From NCBI GenBank assembly GCA_002371335.1, contig DFHP01000145.1, positions 1 to 27,275 on the forward strand: a stretch of 27,275 bases of DNA. Reading direction: 5' to 3'. This document shows, piece by piece, positions 22,459 through 27,275 of this stretch. Source of the stretch: Eubacterium sp. UBA3720. GTDB lineage: Bacteria; Bacillota; Clostridia; Lachnospirales; Lachnospiraceae. The position numbers were made by a program, and so were the translations under genes. Below the pieces are notes generated by a model. That model was not told where the DNA came from. It made no database searches and was given only the letters and a program-made list of their open reading frames with translations. The stretch's first letter is position 1. Every line of letters starts with the position of its first letter.

Positions 22459-24405
22459 ATGAGTTTAAACAAAGATTCATTGCAGGTAGAGCAGGATTAC
22501 GGTGCTGATCAGATCCAGATTCTGGAAGGTCTCGAAGCAGTCAGAAAAAGACCGGGTATGTATATCGGAAGTACGTCCGGGCGCGGACTGCATCACCTGG
22601 TATATGAGATCGTGGATAATTCTGTCGATGAAGCCATCGCAGGTTTTTGCCATAATATAGATGTGATCATTTATCCTGGAGACGTTATTTCTGTCAGTGA
22701 CGACGGCCGGGGAATACCTGTGGGAATCAATCATAAAGCAGGATTGTCGGCTGTAGAGGTGGTATTTACCATTCTTCACGCCGGAGGAAAATTCGGTGGT
22801 GGAGGATATAAGGTGTCAGGCGGACTTCACGGCGTAGGCGCGTCAGTAGTTAACGCTCTTTCTTCATGGCTTGAGGTAAAGGTCTACAGCGGGGGAAAGG
22901 TCTATCAGCAGAAATATGAGAGAGGACACAAGGTCACTGATCTGACGGTCATTGGCGAATGTGATCCTGAAAAAACGGGTACGACGGTCACGTTCCTGCC
23001 CGATGATACGATCTTTGAGGAAGTGAAGTTTGATTTTGATGTGCTTAAGACCAGACTTCGCGAGACGGCGTTTCTGACGAAGGGTCTTCGGATATATCTG
23101 AAGGATCTGCGGAATGAAGAGCATATCAGAGAGAGAAATTTTCATTATGAGGGCGGAATCAAGGAATTCGTAGAGTATCTGAATAACAGTAAGAAAGCCC
23201 TTTATAATAATATCGTTTACTGCGACGGCGTTGTGAACAATGTGGTGGTCGAAGTGGCCATGCAGCATAATGATTCGTTTCAGGAAAATACTTACGGTTT
23301 TGTAAATAATATCCTGACTCCGGAGGGAGGCACGCATATCGTGGGCTTCCGCAATGCTTTGACAAAAACGCTGAATGAGTACGGAAGGAAGAATAAGCTT
23401 CTCCGTGACAGCGAGCCGAATCTTTCAGGAGAGGATATCAGAGAAGGACTGACTGCTATCATCAGCATTAAGATAGAGGATCCGCAGTTTGAGGGACAGA
23501 CAAAGCAGAAGCTTGGAAATACCGAAGCCCGCGGCGCTGTGGATTCTATAGTATCCAGGGGTCTTGAGCAGTTTCTGGAGGAAAACCCTCAGGTTGGAAA
23601 GATCATCATTGAGAAATCAGTTCTTTCGCAGCGGGCCAGGGAGGCGGCCAGAAAGGCAAGGGATCTTACCAGAAGAAAATCTGCACTGGACGGACTTTCG
23701 CTTCCGGGAAAACTTGCCGACTGTACGGACAAGGATCCAAAGAATTGTGAAATATATATCGTTGAGGGAGATTCTGCCGGCGGCTCCGCAAAAACGGCCA
23801 GGGACCGCGCGACGCAGGCGATCCTTCCTCTGCGCGGAAAGATCCTGAACGTGGAGAAGGCCAGACTTGACCGGATCTACGGAAACGAAGAGATCAGATC
23901 CATGATCACAGCCTTCGGTACGGGAATCCATGAGGATTTTGATATTACGAAGCTTCGTTATGATAAGATCATTATTATGACGGATGCCGATGTGGACGGA
24001 GCGCATATTGCTACGCTGATGCTTACATTCCTGTATCGTTTTATGCCTGAGCTGATCAAACAGGGCCATGTTTATCTGGCAAAACCGCCTCTGTATAAGA
24101 TCGAGAGGAACAGAAAAGAATGGTACGCCTACAGTGACGATGAGTTGAATAATATTCTGGCTGAGATCGGAAGGGATAATTCCAACAAGATCCAGCGATA
24201 TAAAGGTCTGGGAGAGATGGACGCCGATCAGCTCTGGGAAACGACCATGGATCCGGAAAAGAGAGTCCTGCTCCGGGTAGTCATGAATGAGGATGAGGCT
24301 TCTGAGATCGATGTGACATTTACTACTTTGATGGGAGATAAGGTAGAGCCCAGAAGAGAGTTTATCGAAGAGCACGCAATGGATGTCAAGAATCTTGATA
24401 TCTGA
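22459..24405 (+). CDS. gyrB: DNA gyrase subunit B
   Basis: GyrB is the ATPase subunit of gyrase, which adds negative supercoils. The 648-residue protein has the GHKL ATP site (DNSVDEAIAG, DDGRGIPVG and GGLHGVGASVVNALS) and a transducer domain. The TOPRIM domain carries EGDSAGG (436-442) and the metal-binding DADVDG (509-514), and the C-terminal signature QRYKGLGEMDADQL is present. I chose the ATG at 22459 with AAAGG and AAGG upstream; a GTG 33 bases earlier overlaps recF and would add unlike residues. The gene is of normal length and intact. Confidence 0.97.
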   Translation: MSLNKDSLQVEQDYGADQIQILEGLEAVRKRPGMYIGSTSGRGLHHLVYEIVDNSVDEAIAGFCHNIDVIIYPGDVISVSDDGRGIPVGINHKAGLSAVEVVFTILHAGGKFGGGGYKVSGGLHGVGASVVNALSSWLEVKVYSGGKVYQQKYERGHKVTDLTVIGECDPEKTGTTVTFLPDDTIFEEVKFDFDVLKTRLRETAFLTKGLRIYLKDLRNEEHIRERNFHYEGGIKEFVEYLNNSKKALYNNIVYCDGVVNNVVVEVAMQHNDSFQENTYGFVNNILTPEGGTHIVGFRNALTKTLNEYGRKNKLLRDSEPNLSGEDIREGLTAIISIKIEDPQFEGQTKQKLGNTEARGAVDSIVSRGLEQFLEENPQVGKIIIEKSVLSQRAREAARKARDLTRRKSALDGLSLPGKLADCTDKDPKNCEIYIVEGDSAGGSAKTARDRATQAILPLRGKILNVEKARLDRIYGNEEIRSMITAFGTGIHEDFDITKLRYDKIIIMTDADVDGAHIATLMLTFLYRFMPELIKQGHVYLAKPPLYKIERNRKEWYAYSDDELNNILAEIGRDNSNKIQRYKGLGEMDADQLWETTMDPEKRVLLRVVMNEDEASEIDVTFTTLMGDKVEPRREFIEEHAMDVKNLDI

Positions 24406-24471
24406 GAAATGAGCATGTTTTTTCCGTTGACGGTCTTCGGGATAAGGCATAAGTAAACGAAAGGCAAATTT

Positions 24472-27033
24472 ATGGATGATAAAATATTTGACAAAATAGA
24501 AGACGTCGATCTGAAGAAGCGGATGGAAGATTCTTATATCGATTATGCCATGAGCGTTATTTCCTCCAGGGCTCTTCCGGATGTGCGGGATGGACTGAAA
24601 CCCGTGCAGAGAAGGATCCTTCATTCGATGATCGAATTGAACAATGGTCCTGACAAACCACACAGAAAATGTGCGCGTATTGTCGGTGATACGATGGGTA
24701 AATATCATCCGCATGGCGACAGTTCTATTTACGGAGCCCTTGTAAATATGGCTCAGGAATGGAATATGAGAGAGCCATTGGTTGATGGTCACGGTAACTT
24801 TGGTTCCGTAGACGGCGACAGCCCTGCCGCAATGCGTTATACGGAGGCCAGACTTTCAAAGATATCCATGGAAATGGTCGCCGATATTAACAAAGATACG
24901 GTAGATTTTGTTCCGAACTTTGACGATACGGAGAAGGAGCCTGTTATTTTGCCGGCGCGTTTTCCGAATCTGCTGGTGAACGGAACTTCCGGTATCGCGG
25001 TAGGTATGGCTACGAATATCCCGCCTCATAATCTGCGGGAGACGATCAATGCTGTCGTAAAGATCATTGACAATCAGGTGGAGTATGACAGAGAGACATC
25101 CATCGAAGAAATAATGGAGGCCATAAAAGGACCGGATTTTCCAACGGGAGCACAGATCCTCGGCAGAGCGGGCATTGAGGAGGCCTACAGGACCGGACGC
25201 GGAAAGATAAAAGTACGCGCCGTGGCGAATATTGAGATTTTGCCGAACGGCAAGGGACAGATACATGTATCAGAACTTCCGTATATGGTAAATAAAGCAA
25301 ATCTGATAAAAAAGATAGCCGACCTGGTAAAGGATAAAAAGATCGACGGTATAACTGCGATCAACGATCATTCCAGCCGGCAGGGTATGGAGATATGCAT
25401 TGAAACAAGACGCGACGCTAATCCGAACGTGATCCTGAACAGACTGTTCAAGCATACACAGCTTCAGGATACATTCGGCGTGATCATGCTGGCTCTGGTG
25501 AACGGACAGCCAAAGGTAATGAATGTGCTGGAGATACTGAAGTATTATCTGGCGCATCAGGAGGAAGTCGTTACACGCCGGACGAAATATGATCTGAACA
25601 AGGCAGAGGAGAGAGCGCATATTTTAAGCGGTCTGCTTAAAGCGCTGGATCACATAGATGAGATCATAAAGATCATCAGAGGTTCCGAAAACACACAGAA
25701 GGCGAAAGAGAACCTGATGGCTGCTTTCGCGTTCAGCGATGCGCAGGCACAGGCGATCGTTGATATGCGTCTCCGCGCGCTGACAGGTCTGGAGAGAAGC
25801 AGGCTTGAGAATGAATTTAACGAGCTTCAGACAAAGATCGCCCGTTATAAAGAGATCCTCAGCGACAGGAAGGTTCTTTTGAATCTGATAAAAGAAGAGA
25901 TCCTTGTCATTGCGGATAAATACGGCGATGACAGAAGAACCGAGATCACAGTTGATCATTCCGAACTCACTACGATGGACCTGATCCCGAACGAAAATGT
26001 AGTCATTACGATGACAAAGAGAGGTTATATCAAGCGTATGACGCTGGATGCTTTCCGCGCTCAGAACCGGGGTGGAAAGGGCATCAAGGGAATGCAGACG
26101 CTGGAGGATGATTACATCGAGGATATTTTCCTTACCTTTACGCATCAGAACCTCCTGTTCTTTACTAATCAGGGAAGAGTTTACCGGCTGAAAGCGTATA
26201 AGGTTCCGGAGGCGGGCCGGGCAGCGAAGGGTACGGCTATCGTAAATCTTCTGGAGCTGCAGCCGGAAGAAAAGATATCTGCCGCTCTTTCGATAGATGA
26301 ATTCAAAGAGGGCAACTATCTTTTCATGGCGACAAAACATGGAATCGTAAAGAAAACAGATATCATGGATTATCAGAATATCCGCAGAACGGGACTGACA
26401 GCTATCAGGCTTCAGGAAGGGGACGAACTGATCGACGTGAAGTTTACGGATGGAAAGAGAGACGTATTTATGGCTACCAGAGAGGGTCGCTGCATACGTT
26501 TCAACGAGAGCTGTGTAAGGCCGATGGGCCGGGCTTCCATGGGAGTACGGGGAATCAGGCTCCGCGGAGACGATAAAGTAGTATCCATGATGCTTGATAT
26601 CCAGGGCGATTATATGCTGATGGTATCCGAGAAGGGATACGGAAAGAGGACCCGTCTGTCTGATTTCCCGGTAAAGGGAAGAGGCGGAATCGGCGTGATC
26701 TGTTACAAGACTGTTCCAAAGACAGGAAAGCTTGCGGCTGCTCAGGCAGTAGTAGATGAAAATGAGATCCTCCTTATCACTACGGAGGGAATAGTTATCC
26801 GCATAGAGAGTACGAATATTAATGTTATCGGCAGAAATACTTCCGGAGTTAAGGTTATGAACGTTGCGGATGATGTGAGCGTAGCCGGTATAGCGAAGGT
26901 CCGGGCCGAAAAATCAGATGAAATGAATCCGTCTGATGAGGAGCAGGAAACCGAAGCTGAAGGAAATGAAGAAGAAATCGACATGGATACTGTCTTTGAC
27001 AAAGATGAGAAGGCAGAAGAGGACGAAGAATAA
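24472..27033 (+). CDS. gyrA: DNA gyrase subunit A
   Basis: GyrA cuts and rejoins DNA in the gyrase tetramer. The 853-residue protein has the winged-helix and tower domains with the active-site tyrosine at 123 (AAMRYTEARL). A six-bladed C-terminal domain wraps DNA and carries the GyrA box as QNRGGKG, where Asn replaces the first Arg of the usual QRRGG[RK]G. The quinolone-resistance segment reads HPHGDSSIYGALVNM: Ser84 is retained, and Gly88 stands where many species have Asp or Glu. The C-terminal 40 residues are very acidic. It follows gyrB by 66 bp. Confidence 0.97.
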   Translation: MDDKIFDKIEDVDLKKRMEDSYIDYAMSVISSRALPDVRDGLKPVQRRILHSMIELNNGPDKPHRKCARIVGDTMGKYHPHGDSSIYGALVNMAQEWNMREPLVDGHGNFGSVDGDSPAAMRYTEARLSKISMEMVADINKDTVDFVPNFDDTEKEPVILPARFPNLLVNGTSGIAVGMATNIPPHNLRETINAVVKIIDNQVEYDRETSIEEIMEAIKGPDFPTGAQILGRAGIEEAYRTGRGKIKVRAVANIEILPNGKGQIHVSELPYMVNKANLIKKIADLVKDKKIDGITAINDHSSRQGMEICIETRRDANPNVILNRLFKHTQLQDTFGVIMLALVNGQPKVMNVLEILKYYLAHQEEVVTRRTKYDLNKAEERAHILSGLLKALDHIDEIIKIIRGSENTQKAKENLMAAFAFSDAQAQAIVDMRLRALTGLERSRLENEFNELQTKIARYKEILSDRKVLLNLIKEEILVIADKYGDDRRTEITVDHSELTTMDLIPNENVVITMTKRGYIKRMTLDAFRAQNRGGKGIKGMQTLEDDYIEDIFLTFTHQNLLFFTNQGRVYRLKAYKVPEAGRAAKGTAIVNLLELQPEEKISAALSIDEFKEGNYLFMATKHGIVKKTDIMDYQNIRRTGLTAIRLQEGDELIDVKFTDGKRDVFMATREGRCIRFNESCVRPMGRASMGVRGIRLRGDDKVVSMMLDIQGDYMLMVSEKGYGKRTRLSDFPVKGRGGIGVICYKTVPKTGKLAAAQAVVDENEILLITTEGIVIRIESTNINVIGRNTSGVKVMNVADDVSVAGIAKVRAEKSDEMNPSDEEQETEAEGNEEEIDMDTVFDKDEKAEEDEE

Positions 27034-27045
27034 ATAATAAATAAT

Positions 27046-27189
27046 AAAAACTTCCCGCACATCATTTTTTTACAGTCTGATCATGAAAATGACATCACAG
27101 GACGCTCCCGCTTCTGTCTTGCCAAAACATTTGCAGTGTTTTTTTCATGATAATAACTGACTCTACAACATGAAGCGGGAAGTTTTTTT
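27046..27189 (+). terminator. long hairpin after gyrA with T-run; repeat copy 2
   Basis: AAAAACTTCCCGC (27046-27058) pairs perfectly with GCGGGAAGTTTTT (27175-27187), followed by more T, so it can end gyrA transcription. The loop is about 116 bases, unusually long. Inside, TCATGAAAA (27081-27089) pairs with TTTTCATGA (27142-27150), and TCCCGCTTC (27106-27114) can also pair with GAAGCGGGA (27172-27180), which competes with the outer stem. The 3' part (27146-27184) is a near copy of 21028-21065. Confidence 0.65.
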
Positions 27190-27233
27190 AACTAATTAAA
27201 ACTTCTCTTCCTGATTTATCCCAGTATGAGAAG

Positions 27234-27256
27234 ATCCCCGCTTCTTGAGCGGGGAT
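27234..27256. terminator. hairpin at the right edge
   Basis: ATCCCCGCT and AGCGGGGAT form a 9-bp stem with a TCTTG loop. No clear T-run follows on either strand within the window, so it may be a terminator of a minus-strand gene outside the window or just a stable hairpin. Confidence 0.4.
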
Positions 27257-27275
27257 TATGACAAGATCGTCTCAG

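Overview
The window is a replication-origin region from a Gram-positive bacterium, most probably a Lachnospiraceae-type member of the Clostridia. The gene content (rpmH-rnpA-yidD-yidC-jag and mnmE-mnmG-rsmG-parA-parB on one side, dnaA-dnaN-S4 protein-recF-gyrB-gyrA on the other), purine-rich ribosome binding sites, a DUF4446 protein beside parB and a clostridial-type SerRS all support this. Genes diverge from the rpmH/dnaA spacer: everything left of about 17.75 kb is on the minus strand and everything right of 18.19 kb is on the plus strand, as expected for leading-strand genes around oriC.

Layout, left to right: a tRNA-Arg(CCU) cut by the window edge; an uncharacterised protein (probably DUF3881); serS; a DUF4446 membrane protein; parB and parA, which overlap by one base; a 483-bp spacer holding a parS site, a predicted parA promoter and a GC-rich, highly foldable element; a secreted Ala/Glu/Gln-rich coiled-coil protein with an SH3b domain; a 507-bp spacer with an iteron-like array of ATAYCCA motifs and a second parS inside a 42-bp perfect palindrome; rsmG; mnmG; a 280-bp spacer with a perfect DnaA box and two kinds of short repeat; mnmE; a three-gene polar amino-acid ABC transporter; jag, yidC, yidD, rnpA and rpmH; the first oriC spacer; dnaA; the second oriC spacer; dnaN; an S4-domain protein; recF; gyrB; gyrA.

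Functionally the core genes cover initiation (DnaA), the sliding clamp (DnaN), repair (RecF), supercoiling (GyrAB), origin segregation (ParAB/parS), tRNA and rRNA modification (MnmE, MnmG, RsmG), membrane-protein insertion (YidC, YidD, Jag) and RNase P (RnpA). The two parS sites lie about 10.5 and 13 kb from the dnaA spacer. Two insertions interrupt the usual gene order: the ABC transporter between jag and mnmE, and the secreted SH3b protein between rsmG and parA.

No phage, transposase, CRISPR or defence gene was found. The less ordinary content is in the spacers: the iteron-like array beside the palindromic parS, the GC-rich element upstream of parA with terminator/antiterminator-like pairing, and a related pair of foldable repeats after dnaN and after gyrA. 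All of these were read by eye; no alignment, folding or database search was run.
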